From positions 2,604,001 through 2,668,000 of the forward strand of contig NZ_JAVDVK010000001.1 of assembly GCF_031456835.1 (NCBI RefSeq): 64,000 bases of DNA. The letters are read 5' to 3'. Position numbers and translations under genes: made by a program. Source of the stretch: Leifsonia shinshuensis (GTDB lineage: Bacteria > Actinomycetota > Actinomycetes > Actinomycetales > Microbacteriaceae). The first letter of the stretch is position 1; each line of letters starts with the position of its first letter. Below the pieces are notes generated by a model, which had not been told where the DNA came from, ran no database searches, and saw nothing but the letters and a program-made list of their open reading frames with translations. Of this stretch, positions 17,165 to 26,472 are shown in pieces.

Positions 17165-17926
17165 TCAGGGGGCGTCGAGGAAGGCGAGGAGGTGGGGGAG
17201 CGTGCGGCGGAGGGACGCAGGGTCGCCGGCGGCGGCGAGGCGTTCGCCGAGGTAGTCGCCGTGGATGCCGGGGACGATGAGGAGGCGGGCGTCCGGGAGG
17301 AGGGCGGCCAGCTCTACGAAGTGGGAGGCGCGGACCACGTCGCGGTCGGCGCCGACGACGAGCGTGGGGGCGGCGACCGAGGCGAGCAGCGCATCCGGGA
17401 AATCCTCGAAGCCGAGCATCAGCTCGCGGTCGAGCTCGAACATCCGCCGGGCGTGCTCCGGGTCGCGGCTGACGGCGAGGTCCGCGTCGCGGTACGGCGC
17501 GGGGAGGTCGTCGAACGTTCCCGCGGCGAGGCGGTCCCAGAAGCCGTCCACCATTCCGGAGCGCCGGACGGGCGCCGACGCCGCGATCAGGCGTCGGACC
17601 AGGTCGGGGTGGCGCGCGGCCAGCTGGAGGGCGACCTGCCCGCCGTTGCTGAAGCCCAGCACATCCACCGGCCCGACGCCGAGCGACTCGAGCACCGCGG
17701 CGACGTCGTCCGCCGAGCCCTCGAAGCTCGCGGGCCGGTCGCCCGACGGCGTGCGCCCGTGCCCCTGCAGCTCGACGGCCAGCACGGAACGGGTCGGAGC
17801 GACGAGCGGGAGCAGGAGGCCCCAGTTCGTCTCGATGGTCGAACCGCCGCCGTGGATGAGCAGCAGCGGCGGGTGCGGCGAGTCCGGGTCGCCGAACCAG
17901 GCACGGTAGAGCGGGATGCGGTCCAC
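17165..17926 (-). CDS. Alpha/beta hydrolase
   Basis: A 253-aa protein with the alpha/beta hydrolase fold: oxyanion 'LLLIHGGGSTIE', nucleophile elbow 'VLGFSNGGQVAL' (Ser in G-F-S-N-G), acid in 'TLVVGADRDVV', and catalytic His probably in 'VPGIHGDYLG'. No signal peptide. It lies just downstream of the six-gene sugar operon (which ends at 17936) and may belong to that transcript, with a 9-base gap. Substrate unknown. Confidence 0.8.
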   Translation of the reverse strand: MDRIPLYRAWFGDPDSPHPPLLLIHGGGSTIETNWGLLLPLVAPTRSVLAVELQGHGRTPSGDRPASFEGSADDVAAVLESLGVGPVDVLGFSNGGQVALQLAARHPDLVRRLIAASAPVRRSGMVDGFWDRLAAGTFDDLPAPYRDADLAVSRDPEHARRMFELDRELMLGFEDFPDALLASVAAPTLVVGADRDVVRASHFVELAALLPDARLLIVPGIHGDYLGERLAAAGDPASLRRTLPHLLAFLDAP

Positions 17927-17935
17927 GCCCGCAGG

Positions 17936-19825
17936 CTAGCCGAGCGTCCCCGCCGTGTCGACCACCGCATCCAGCGCCGTAGCCGCCACTGTGTCGACCA
18001 CCGCATCGCCCGCCTGCCCCAGCCGGACCCCGCCGACCCGCACGTCGGCCGCCAGCCGCTGGCGCTTCCGCGCCTCCCCGCCCGCGCGCACCGCGAACCG
18101 CAGCCGTACCGTCTCGCCCGCGCCTGCGACGACCGCCGCGGGTTCCGGACGGCTCCACCCGGGCGGCGTCACGAGCTCCGCCACCACCTCGCGGGCGTCG
18201 TCGTACGCATTGACGACGACGACCTCGTACGTGAGGTCGTCACCGGCCGTGACGCGCTGGTAGAACGGCTCGACCAGCACCAGGTTGCCGTCCGCCGGGG
18301 GCCGCTGCCCGTCGTCGGGGAGCAGCCCGTCGTGGATGGCCGCGAGCTCGTCGCCCTGCTCCGTCAGCAGCTGGAGGTAGTCCTCGTCCACCTCGCGGCC
18401 CTGCCAGTGGCCGGTGATCATCAGACCGGGGGCCACCCGCCGGTACAGCGCGGCGCTCTGGATGAAGTCGTCGCGGCGGAACCGGTTGCGGTACTGGTAG
18501 TTGAGGATCTCGCGCTGCACGCCGAGCCGCCCCTCGGCGGTCTGCTGGTCGCCGGTCGCGAGCACGCGGACGCCGTCCACCTCGAACTCGAAGGCCGCCG
18601 CGTACAGCGTGTGGCCGGGCAGCTCGTGGGTGACGATCTCGTACTCCTGCCAGCGGACCGTGCCGCCCAGCGGCAGCACCCGGTCGGCCGGGATGGGCTC
18701 GAACCACTGGCACGGGAGGTCCGTGCGCATCGGGTCGGCCATGATGGGCGCGACGTTCTCGGGCAGCCACACCTCGGTGCCTTCCACGTCGCGCAGCAGG
18801 TTCAGGCCCGCGATGTGATCGTCGTGATAGTGCGTGCCGAGCACGACCTCGATCGAGGTCACGCCGAAGTCGCGCTTGAGCGCGGGCAGCGACGCGAGCC
18901 ACGGCCGGCGGGCGGCCCGGTCGGTGCCGGCCGGCCATCCCGTCGACATGTCGTAGCCGTAGTCGATGAACAGGGCGGCGCCGGAGTCGCTGAGCAGCAC
19001 GTAGACGCACGAGTTGGCGGTGCGGTTGAGGAGCAGGTGGTCGGTGAGGCGGACGAACGGACGCTCCAGCCAGTCGCGCAGGTCCCACGGGTTGGTGCGC
19101 CGCGAGTCGACGTACTCGCCCATCCGGACGGCGAGGCTCTCGAGCGCCTCGATCGCCTGCGGCATCGGCTCCCCGTGCGACGGGAGCAGGATGGTCGGCT
19201 CCTCCTCCTGCAGCAGCAGGCACGAGAGCACCGTCATGGCGGGGCCCTCGTTCTCGGTGTACGACCACTGGGTGGCGGCGAGCGACCAGACCTTGCCCGG
19301 CGCGTAGATGAGGTCGCCGGTGAACGCGATCCGCGCATCCCCCCGGTCGACCAGGTAGGCGACCGACCCCATGGTGTGACCGGGGGCGGGGACGGTCTTC
19401 ACGTCGATGGCGCCGAACCGTGCCGTGCGGTACTCGGGCACGGTGCCGGCGATCGGCACGGGGTCGAGCAGCGAGAAGCGGTCCTGGCGCAGGTTGTAGT
19501 CGTTGTAGAGCGCTCGCGCCGACCACATCTCGTCGACGCGGGCGAACAGGTCCTGCTCCACCGGCGGCACGTGGATGGGGATGCCCGCGGCGACCGCGCG
19601 CGGCAGGCCCTGACCCTGGTCGCGATGGTGGTGGGTCATGAGGATCGCGTCGAGGGTGTCGAGGCCGAGCTCGTCGAGGTGGTCGAGCACGTCTCCGGAC
19701 CCGAAGTCGATCGCGATCGCCCCGCGGCGGCCGTCGCCCGCACCGTCGCCCGCGGTGACGATGTAGACGTTGCAGGTGTCCGCGAACCGGTGGACGCCCG
19801 GAGCGACCTCGGTGAACGCGCTCAT
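17936..19825 (-). CDS. Double metallo-beta-lactamase-fold protein
   Basis: A 629-aa protein with two consecutive MBL domains. Domain 1: 'MTHHHRDQGQG' (H-x-H-x-D, but Gln where the last His is usual), 'APGHTMGSV', 'FTGDLIY', 'LPSHGEP'. Domain 2 is canonical: 'GTHYHDDHIAGL', 'LPGHTLYAAAF', 'LATGDQQ', 'ITGHWQG'. The C-terminal ~120 residues form a beta domain. This suggests a hydrolase with one full and one altered metal site. ATG 19825 overlaps the upstream stop by 4 bases (ATGA). It is the last gene of the sugar operon; how it serves sugar breakdown is unclear. Confidence 0.72.
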   Translation of the reverse strand: MSAFTEVAPGVHRFADTCNVYIVTAGDGAGDGRRGAIAIDFGSGDVLDHLDELGLDTLDAILMTHHHRDQGQGLPRAVAAGIPIHVPPVEQDLFARVDEMWSARALYNDYNLRQDRFSLLDPVPIAGTVPEYRTARFGAIDVKTVPAPGHTMGSVAYLVDRGDARIAFTGDLIYAPGKVWSLAATQWSYTENEGPAMTVLSCLLLQEEEPTILLPSHGEPMPQAIEALESLAVRMGEYVDSRRTNPWDLRDWLERPFVRLTDHLLLNRTANSCVYVLLSDSGAALFIDYGYDMSTGWPAGTDRAARRPWLASLPALKRDFGVTSIEVVLGTHYHDDHIAGLNLLRDVEGTEVWLPENVAPIMADPMRTDLPCQWFEPIPADRVLPLGGTVRWQEYEIVTHELPGHTLYAAAFEFEVDGVRVLATGDQQTAEGRLGVQREILNYQYRNRFRRDDFIQSAALYRRVAPGLMITGHWQGREVDEDYLQLLTEQGDELAAIHDGLLPDDGQRPPADGNLVLVEPFYQRVTAGDDLTYEVVVVNAYDDAREVVAELVTPPGWSRPEPAAVVAGAGETVRLRFAVRAGGEARKRQRLAADVRVGGVRLGQAGDAVVDTVAATALDAVVDTAGTLG

Positions 19826-21726
19826 ACCGTGGTCGGCTCCTTCTCGGCCCGCTCTCCGCGAGCCGCGCGGTAGCCGCGCCACAGCTCGGCGATCTCGTCC
19901 AGGTCGGCGTCGGTCACCGCCTCGCGGCTGTTGTCGATGGATTCGACGTAGTAGAGCGCGGGGACGCCGAGCTCCGGCTGGATGCGCGAGTAGGCCAGCC
20001 ACTCGTCGCGGTTCGGCATCGGCCACTGGTCGGTGTCGATCGGGTGCCCGGGCAGCGCCGCGGCCGCGATGTCGTGGCGGTAGCGCAGCTGGTCACCGAC
20101 GGGCACCGGGTCGCCGTGCACCGAGTCCTCGAGGACATCGTTGAGGCGCACCATGTCGGTGACGCCCGAGAACGAGGGATGCACGGTGTGCGTCACGACC
20201 AGCGCATCCGGCTTCGCCGCCTTAGCCGCCGCGTGGATGGTCGCGATGATCGCGTGCAGCGCGCTGATTCCCCAGACGCCGCCGTCGGGCTCGCCGTCGC
20301 CGTGGGTGCGGAGGGTGACGCCGGACGGTGCGCGCTGGGTGAAGTCGACCTTGAAGCCGTCCGCGTCGAGGCCGTCGGGGGAGACCATCCGCGTGACCTG
20401 CTCGGCGAGCGCCTCGAGGTAGGCGGGGTTCGACGGGTCGACGGCGACCGGCCGGCCGTGCGCATCCCGAACCGTCAGCTCCGCCGGCAGCCCGGTCGGG
20501 TCCCACGCCTTGAACCAGAGCAGCACGCGCTGACCGGCGGCGTGACGCTCGTCGATCCAGGCGCGCAGGTCGGGCCACTTCTCGGTGTCGACCGTGTTGG
20601 TGCCGTAGTCGGCCTGCCAGCGGTCGTCGATGACGACGGTGCCCGGGTGGATGTCGTGCTCGGCGAGCCGCCGCAGCCAGCGGTCGTAGAGGTACTGGCG
20701 CGCCAGATCGGGGGCGAAGGCCGCGCCCGCGGGCAGCACGAAGCCGTCCGCGTTGTCCGTCGCCAGCGCCTCCCCCTCGTGGCTCATCCGCACGGCGAGG
20801 GCGCACTGGGCTCCCCAGCCGCAGAAGATCGGCTCGTGCCACCACGACGCGCTTTCGCCCGCCGGCCGCGCCCAGCCGTGGGCCGCGAGGTCGTCGCGGT
20901 AGTCGCGGATCAGCGAGAGCGGAGCGCCGCCCGGCCGCAACACGAACTCCGGCGAGACCCATCCGCCGGCCCGGACGCGCGTGTGGCCCTCGTAGGTGAG
21001 GCGGAACAGGAAGCCGCCGTCGATGGCGTCGTAGCGGAAGGTGGTGAAGCCGAGCTCCTCGACCGGCGCGACGAGCGAGACGCCCAGCCAGTCCCCGACC
21101 GGCATGTCGGTGGGGCCGTGCGGCGCGTCCGCGGCGATGGAGGGGCGGCCCAGCCCGAACACCAGCGGCGGCGGCGAGAAGATGCCGTGGAGGCGTCCCG
21201 GCTCGGCGTCGCCCACCACGCCCAGCTGCGCCTGCGTGTTCGAGAGGCGCACCACCTGGATCGGCTCGGTCGGCGTCGGGACGAACACCGACGGAAAGCG
21301 GATGCCCGAGCGGAACGTGCCCGCCGCACCCGTGGGCAGGGCGGCCTGCCCGCCGAACATGGTGAGGTCGGCGATCCGGGCGTCGTCCTCCTCGGTGGTC
21401 ACCTCGACCCGTGCCCGCACCTCGCGCGGCGTGCAGTGCAGCACCACGGCCTTCGTCGCCCACGCACTGGAGTCGGTCAGCACGGTGACGCGCACCGAGC
21501 CGTCCGGGTCCTCCTCGACCGTGACGGCGGTCGGGCCGCACGACTCGTCGGGGACGCCGACGCGGTCGACGCTCGCCAGCAGCGAGAGGTCGCTCCACAG
21601 CTCCCCGTCGGGGCCGGCGATCGTGGCGCGCGGGCGAGTCAGGGCGACGCCCAGCGTGTAGGCGGGCGCGACCAGCACGACCTCGGTCGCGCGGCGGGTG
21701 ACGGTGATGTCCTGGGTGGTCTGCAT
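19822..21726 (-). CDS. Clan GH-D-like TIM-barrel glycosidase
   Basis: A 634-aa protein. The N-terminal ~280 residues are a beta-supersandwich, followed by a TIM barrel with 'TVVIDDRWQADYGTN', 'RVLLWFKAWDPTGLP' and 'DADGFKVDFTQRAP'. The Asp in 'FKVDF' sits where clan GH-D (GH36/GH31 relatives) has its nucleophile. No signal peptide. It begins 22 bases after the phosphorylase stop and its stop overlaps the next start. It is probably an alpha-glycosidase acting in the cytoplasm, but not a standard alpha-galactosidase by sequence. Specificity unknown. Confidence 0.65.
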   Translation of the reverse strand: MQTTQDITVTRRATEVVLVAPAYTLGVALTRPRATIAGPDGELWSDLSLLASVDRVGVPDESCGPTAVTVEEDPDGSVRVTVLTDSSAWATKAVVLHCTPREVRARVEVTTEEDDARIADLTMFGGQAALPTGAAGTFRSGIRFPSVFVPTPTEPIQVVRLSNTQAQLGVVGDAEPGRLHGIFSPPPLVFGLGRPSIAADAPHGPTDMPVGDWLGVSLVAPVEELGFTTFRYDAIDGGFLFRLTYEGHTRVRAGGWVSPEFVLRPGGAPLSLIRDYRDDLAAHGWARPAGESASWWHEPIFCGWGAQCALAVRMSHEGEALATDNADGFVLPAGAAFAPDLARQYLYDRWLRRLAEHDIHPGTVVIDDRWQADYGTNTVDTEKWPDLRAWIDERHAAGQRVLLWFKAWDPTGLPAELTVRDAHGRPVAVDPSNPAYLEALAEQVTRMVSPDGLDADGFKVDFTQRAPSGVTLRTHGDGEPDGGVWGISALHAIIATIHAAAKAAKPDALVVTHTVHPSFSGVTDMVRLNDVLEDSVHGDPVPVGDQLRYRHDIAAAALPGHPIDTDQWPMPNRDEWLAYSRIQPELGVPALYYVESIDNSREAVTDADLDEIAELWRGYRAARGERAEKEPTTV

Positions 21727-21748
21727 GGTCCTCTGTCGGGGGCGGGGG

Positions 21749-23221
21749 TCAGAGTGCCGCGAGCGCGGCGGCGGAGTCGGCAGTGAGACCGCCGTCGGGG
21801 CCGGTCAGCCGGAGGCGGAAGCGGGGGGCGGGCGCGAACGAGACCTCGAGGGCGGCACGCTCGTCACCGAGCTCCCATTCCAGCGCGAGGTCGCCGTTCG
21901 CATCCACACGGTAGCGGAACGAACCTTTGAACGCCGCGTGGGTGGACCGCAATCGCACGAGCGCGAGCTGGGCGCGCGTGACCTCGCTGCCGAGGGCGGT
22001 GTCGAGCTCCTCGGGCGTGTAGACGTGGCGGTTGACGTCGCGGCCCTGGCCGGTCCGATCGAACAGAGCCACGTCATCCAGACCGCCGAGCAGGCCGACG
22101 TAGTAGAGCTGCGGCCGTCCGGGCAGCCAGAGCTGCACCGCGCGGGCCAGCAGGTAGCTCGCAGCGTCCGCGCCCAGCGCAGAGAAGAAGGTCGCGTTGA
22201 TCTGGTGCGGGAGGCTCATCCACGCGGGGATGACGGACGCGAGCGTCGAGTGCCCGTGCGTCGCCTCCGCGGCGCGGGCGAAGATCGCGGCCATCTCGTC
22301 CTGGTCGATGAGGCCGGGCCTGTCGCCCGAGGGACCGGCGTCGATGATGCCGATGCCGTCGTGGGTGTCCAGCACCGTGATGGCGTTCTCGGGGCGGATG
22401 CGCAGCCACTCGGCCAGGCGGTCCGAGGTCCCGGTGCCCAGGCTGTGGAGCAGCAGCGGGGCGAGGGCGAAGTCGTAGACGAGGTCGACCAGCGGCGCGA
22501 TGGCGAGCTGCTGGCTGTAGTGCGCGTGCACCTCGACGAGCACCCGCAGTCCCTCCTCGCGGGCGATGCCGACGATCTCGCGCACGAACTCCAGCGTCTC
22601 CTCCGTCATGAAGCTGTCGGAGCCGGGGGTCTTGACCGCGTAGCCGACCGCGTCGAGCCGGACGGTCGTGACGCCTCCGGCGCGCAGGGTCGCCAGGATG
22701 CGGCGCAGGTAGGCGCGGGCGCGGTCGTTCGCCACATCCAGGTCGACCTGGCTGGGCATGAAGGTCGTCCAGACCAGTCGCCGCCGGCCGTCGGCCATCC
22801 GGTACGCGGTGAACGGCAGCCCGGGCCGCGGCCGGTAGAAGGCGGTGATGTCGTGCTCGCTCGCGCCGTCGGGGAAGACGGTGTCGAAGGTGAGGAACAT
22901 GCCGTCGTGGGTTGACTCCTCACCGAGCGCCAGCCAGTCCACGAACTCGGCCGACTCGCTCGAGACGTGGTTGACGATCAGGTCGGCGGTCACCTCGCGG
23001 TTCGCCGCGATGGCGCGGACGTCGTCCCAGGTGCCCAGGCGCGGGTCGACGGTGCCGTGGTCGATCGGATCGAACCCGGCGTCGGCGCCGTCGAAGGGCA
23101 CGAAGAACGGCAGGATGTGCACCCCGGCGAAGTCGCGCAGCGGACCGTCGAGGAGCGCACGCAGCCGCGGGAGATCTCCGCCGAGCCGGTCGGCGTAGAC
23201 GAGGAGGTCGACGCCGGTCAC
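21749..23221 (-). CDS. GH13_18 sucrose-phosphorylase-like enzyme
   Basis: A 490-aa protein, the normal length for subfamily GH13_18. Motifs: 'ADLIVNHVSSES', nucleophile region 'VRLDAVGYAVKTPG', acid/base region 'VLVEVHAHYSQQ', and 'VLDTHDGIGIID'. Family members phosphorolyse sucrose, sucrose 6F-phosphate or glucosylglycerate to alpha-glucose 1-phosphate. GTG 23221 overlaps the previous stop (GTGA). The operon has no obvious sucrose gene, so another glucoside, such as glucosylglycerate, is a fair alternative. Confidence 0.82.
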   Translation of the reverse strand: MTGVDLLVYADRLGGDLPRLRALLDGPLRDFAGVHILPFFVPFDGADAGFDPIDHGTVDPRLGTWDDVRAIAANREVTADLIVNHVSSESAEFVDWLALGEESTHDGMFLTFDTVFPDGASEHDITAFYRPRPGLPFTAYRMADGRRRLVWTTFMPSQVDLDVANDRARAYLRRILATLRAGGVTTVRLDAVGYAVKTPGSDSFMTEETLEFVREIVGIAREEGLRVLVEVHAHYSQQLAIAPLVDLVYDFALAPLLLHSLGTGTSDRLAEWLRIRPENAITVLDTHDGIGIIDAGPSGDRPGLIDQDEMAAIFARAAEATHGHSTLASVIPAWMSLPHQINATFFSALGADAASYLLARAVQLWLPGRPQLYYVGLLGGLDDVALFDRTGQGRDVNRHVYTPEELDTALGSEVTRAQLALVRLRSTHAAFKGSFRYRVDANGDLALEWELGDERAALEVSFAPAPRFRLRLTGPDGGLTADSAAALAAL

Positions 23222-24006
23222 GCGGTGGGCCTCCCGTCCGCGGCTTCTCCGTCGAGAGCAGATGCCGAGGTTCCGCCGGACCCGGGAGGCGCCGGCCGGT
23301 TCGCGCTGGCGTCCGGCGTTCCCGGGTCCGACGGGGTCAGTGCCTCCACCAGGCGGGCGACGCCGCCCGCCGGGGAGGTGAGCACGGGGAGGTCGACGCC
23401 CGCGGAGGCGGCGGCCGCCGCCATCGACGCCTGGGCGAGCACGAGCACGGCGGCCGGCTCTGCGCCGCCCGACGGCGCGGCATGTGCGCGCACAGCTTCG
23501 GCGATGAGCCGGTCGTGCGTCTCCTGGTCGCCCGCGGCGCGTGCTGCCGCGGCGCCCTCGACGACCGTCGCGGTGACGTCCGCCTGCACGCCCTGGGCCG
23601 CGGCCTCGCGCTCGATCAGCCGGGTCGTCGGCCCGAGGGTCGCCGTGTTGGTCGCGAGCACCGCGATCCGCGGATGCCCGCTCACCCCGGCGATCCGGGC
23701 GGCCTCGGCGGCCATATCCGCATCCACCCGGACGACGGGGATGCGCAGCGCGGCGGCGGCCTCTTCGGCCGCCTCCCCGATGGACGAGCAGGTGACCAGC
23801 ACGGCGTCCGCGCCCGACTCCGCGAGGTGGCGCAGGTGGGAGGCGACCCGCTCGCGCACCTCGGGAGTGACGCCCTCGGCGATGGCCGTCTCGAGCATCC
23901 ACGCGTCCACGACGTGCTCGCGGGCGACGCCGGGGACGGCGTCGGCGACGAGGGCGTCGAAGGACGGCGCGAGGGCGGGGACGGTGTGCAGCAGACCCGC
24001 GATCAT
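23218..24006 (-). CDS. Asp/Glu racemase-superfamily protein
   Basis: A 262-aa protein. 'ADAVLVTCSSIGEAA' carries the first catalytic-type cysteine of the superfamily. The second site reads 'VLVLAQASMAAAA', which has no cysteine. That makes a two-cysteine racemase doubtful and suggests an isomerase or decarboxylase-like relative. The last ~30 residues are disordered. The start ATG 24006 shares one base with the aldolase stop (TGATG). Placed between an aldolase and a phosphorylase gene, it probably handles a hydroxy-acid or sugar intermediate. Substrate unknown. Confidence 0.65.
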   Translation of the reverse strand: MIAGLLHTVPALAPSFDALVADAVPGVAREHVVDAWMLETAIAEGVTPEVRERVASHLRHLAESGADAVLVTCSSIGEAAEEAAAALRIPVVRVDADMAAEAARIAGVSGHPRIAVLATNTATLGPTTRLIEREAAAQGVQADVTATVVEGAAAARAAGDQETHDRLIAEAVRAHAAPSGGAEPAAVLVLAQASMAAAAASAGVDLPVLTSPAGGVARLVEALTPSDPGTPDASANRPAPPGSGGTSASALDGEAADGRPTA

Positions 24007-24905
24007 CAGGCCTCCCGCCACGGCCGGGCCTCGCGGTCGACGACGTCGATCAGCGCCTCCAGGCGCGGCACGGAGAGCTCGCGCAGCGCGGTGGGGACAT
24101 CGTCGCGGCCGACCACGTCGCTCCAGAGGGCGCGGCCGGCGAGGAATCCGCTGGCCCCGGCGCGGCAGGCCGCCTCGACGGCCGGCAGGAACGCCGGGCG
24201 GTCGACGCCCTGGGACAGCACCACCCACGGCCCGGTGATGGCGGCGTTCAGGCGCTCGCTCTCCTCGCGCTGGGCGCGTGCGTCGCCGGTGCCCGACAGC
24301 GGAACCTGCACCTTGTAGAGGCTCTGGCCGGAGGGCGACAGCTCGGCGGCGGCTTCGCGGATCGCGACGTCGAGATCCCAGGTGCCGTCCGAGAGCTCGG
24401 CGGGCGTCGCGCGGACGACCGGCTCCAGCACGGAGAGGACGCCGCGGGCGCGGCACTCGGCGACGAATCGCTCCACGAGGCGGACGCGCTGCTCGCGCAG
24501 GGCGTCGCGGCGCCAGATCACGAGCAGCTTGAGCGCCGAGACGCCGGCGAGGTCGAGGTCATCGAGCACGACCTGGTCGAGCGCCGTCTCCTCGACGGGG
24601 CCGCCGTCCTCCTGGGTGAGCTCGTCGGCGGCCAGGATGAGACCTGTTCCCGACGGGAGCGTGTCGCGGACGGCCTCGAAGCCGTAGTGGCGGTCGATGA
24701 GGAAGCCGGAGGCCAGCGGGCCGAGCGCCTCGGCGACCTCCAGCTTGAAGCGGACGAGCACGTCGTCCGCCGGACGGCCGGCCCCCGCGAGGTCGAACAT
24801 GTGGCGGAGGCTCTCGCGCTGGTCCATCGCGACCATCGCGAGGGCGCCGCCGGGGCGGGCGATGGCGTCGAGGTCGAGCGCCGGGCGGGACGCGGTGTCG
24901 GTCAT
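24006..24905 (-). CDS. Class I aldolase of the LacD/YihT family
   Basis: A 299-aa protein closely resembling E. coli YihT (sulfofructose 1-phosphate aldolase) in order and wording of motifs: 'LAMVAMDQRESLRHMF', 'VSALKLLVIWRRD', 'VLSVLEPVVR', 'SLYKVQVPLSG' (Lys198, the expected Schiff-base lysine), 'PWVVLSQGVD', 'AGASGFLAGRALWSDVVG'. It should split a ketose phosphate into dihydroxyacetone phosphate and an aldehyde. ATG 24905 overlaps the kinase stop. No YihQ, YihS or YihV homologue is nearby, so a sulfoquinovose role is not supported; tagatose-type or an unknown ketose phosphate is as likely. Confidence 0.78.
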   Translation of the reverse strand: MTDTASRPALDLDAIARPGGALAMVAMDQRESLRHMFDLAGAGRPADDVLVRFKLEVAEALGPLASGFLIDRHYGFEAVRDTLPSGTGLILAADELTQEDGGPVEETALDQVVLDDLDLAGVSALKLLVIWRRDALREQRVRLVERFVAECRARGVLSVLEPVVRATPAELSDGTWDLDVAIREAAAELSPSGQSLYKVQVPLSGTGDARAQREESERLNAAITGPWVVLSQGVDRPAFLPAVEAACRAGASGFLAGRALWSDVVGRDDVPTALRELSVPRLEALIDVVDREARPWREA

Positions 24906-26386
24906 GCGGTTTCCTTCTGTTCGGGTGCCGCCGCCTGCACGAAGGCGTCCAGCAGGGCCGGATCGCCCACGGAGGCGACGGTGTCGGCGCTGCTCAGCGG
25001 CAGCGAGGTGGTGAGGCCGGCGACACGGTGCACGGCGAGCATGGCGGCGCCGGTGGCGACCGGCTCGGCGACGTCGGCGCGGCGGAGGACGCCGGGCACG
25101 AGGCGTTGCTTGAGCCGCCACCAGGCGCCATTGCCCGCTCCGGGACCGCCGAGGACGGCGAGCTCGTCGCGTCGTGGGCCGGCGAGGCGGCTCTGAGCGG
25201 CATCCATCCAGGCGAGCTGGAGGGCGAGACCGGTGAGCACGGCGGTCAGGGCGGCGGCCGGGTCGGCGGAGGCGACGGGCTCGGCTCCGGCGTCGGTGCC
25301 GGAGCGCGCGGCGCGCACGAGCCGCACGGTCGCGGTCGCATCGGGCGCGGGCGACTGGCGTCCCCGCAGGTAGGGCAGCACGAAGGCATCGAGGGGACCG
25401 TCGGCGAGCAGCCGGGCCTGCTGCAGCACGTCGTGCCGGTCGGCGCCCGGGATCAGCTCCGAGAACGCCCACTCCACCAGCGCCCCGGCCGTCGGGTTGC
25501 CGGCCAGGAGGGTCTCGAAGCGGCCGTCGACGCAGCGCGCGAGGGACATCCCCTCGCGAAGGGCCTCCTCCCGGGAGACACCCTGGGCGATCCGGAGCAG
25601 CGCCTCGGCGGTCCCGACCGAGTCGGCCGCGTTCCCGGGCTCCCGAGCGCCGGCCGCCCAGGCGCCGACCGCGTGGTCGTGCCCGGCGACGACGACGGGG
25701 ATGCCGTCGCCCAGCCCGAGAGCGGATGCCGCGCTCGCGGTGAGGCTGCCCGCCGTCTCGCCCGCAAGGACCACTCGAGGGAAGCGATCGGGCGTCAGGC
25801 CGGCGAGTCCGAGGAGGTCGTGATCGAAGGTCTCCGCGAGCGGCGCGCCGGATTCAGGCAGGCGGTACGCCATCGTGCGGGCGGCGAGGGTGTGGTCGGT
25901 GACCGCCTCGCCGGTCAGCGCCGACACCACGAGCCCGTCGGCGCCGAGCCAGTGGGCGTCGCCGAGCCGGGCGTCACCCTCGGCTGCCAGCCGGAGCCAG
26001 TGCGTCAGCGGCGACTTGTGCGGGGCGGGCACACCGGTCGCGTCGTACAGGGTCTGTGCGCCGACGGCCGCGACGAGCCGGTCGGCGGTCGCGGTGTCGC
26101 CGTCCGCCCAGCGGAGCAGGTCGCCGCGCGGGATGCCGCCGGGACCGGTCAGCGAACCGGTCTCGCCCATGGACGCGACGCCGATCGCCGCGATCGGGTG
26201 CGGGCTGTCGATCGCGACCTCGCGCAGAGCGCCGAGCACCACGGCCTGCAACGCATCCCCGGTCCGCGGCGTCGGCACGCTCAGCGTGCGCTCCTCGGTC
26301 ACGCCGTCGCCGAGCACGGCGAGCGCCACCTTCGTGTTGGTGGTGCCCACGTCGACGCCGAGGGCGGCGAGCGGAGCGGGGGTCAC
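24902..26386 (-). CDS. FGGY-family carbohydrate kinase
   Basis: A 494-aa protein. The N-terminal FGGY domain begins 'LGVDVGTTNTKVALAVLG'; 'AIGVASMGETG' and 'VVAGHDHAVGAWAAG' mark sugar and hinge regions. The C-terminal ATPase half contains 'ELAVLGGPGAGNGAWWRLKQ' and 'ATGAAMLAVHRV'. It should phosphorylate the sugar cleaved by the adjacent aldolase. GTG 26386 is the first gene start of the six-gene operon and diverges from the DeoR regulator. Two inverted repeats lie in the 86-base gap between them. Confidence 0.83.
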   Translation of the reverse strand: MTPAPLAALGVDVGTTNTKVALAVLGDGVTEERTLSVPTPRTGDALQAVVLGALREVAIDSPHPIAAIGVASMGETGSLTGPGGIPRGDLLRWADGDTATADRLVAAVGAQTLYDATGVPAPHKSPLTHWLRLAAEGDARLGDAHWLGADGLVVSALTGEAVTDHTLAARTMAYRLPESGAPLAETFDHDLLGLAGLTPDRFPRVVLAGETAGSLTASAASALGLGDGIPVVVAGHDHAVGAWAAGAREPGNAADSVGTAEALLRIAQGVSREEALREGMSLARCVDGRFETLLAGNPTAGALVEWAFSELIPGADRHDVLQQARLLADGPLDAFVLPYLRGRQSPAPDATATVRLVRAARSGTDAGAEPVASADPAAALTAVLTGLALQLAWMDAAQSRLAGPRRDELAVLGGPGAGNGAWWRLKQRLVPGVLRRADVAEPVATGAAMLAVHRVAGLTTSLPLSSADTVASVGDPALLDAFVQAAAPEQKETA

Positions 26387-26396
26387 GCATCCATTC

Positions 26397-26443
26397 TGTT
26401 CACTTCTGAACATTCACGTCAAGATTTGTCCGATTGTTGACAA
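26397..26443. promoter_or_regulatory. Divergent control region between kinase operon and DeoR gene
   Basis: TGTTCA-CTTC-TGAACA (26397-26412) is a perfect 6-bp inverted repeat. TTGTC-N8-GACAA (26426-26443) is a second one, and it overlaps a TTGACA -35-like box (26437-26442) facing the DeoR gene. DeoR-family repressors often bind such sites and respond to a sugar phosphate. Binding by the adjacent DeoR protein is inferred. Confidence 0.5.
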
Positions 26444-26472
26444 GCGCGCCGAGCAGCCGGTTGGATGGACGC

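Noticed and set aside
17156..19873. Plus-strand open frame of 905 codons
   Set aside because: It is antisense to the alpha/beta hydrolase and double MBL genes, and no motif supports it.
24006..24905. Sulfoquinovose breakdown locus
   Set aside because: The aldolase resembles YihT, but no sulfoquinovosidase, isomerase or reductase of that pathway is adjacent, and the glycosidases nearby lack the YihQ pattern.
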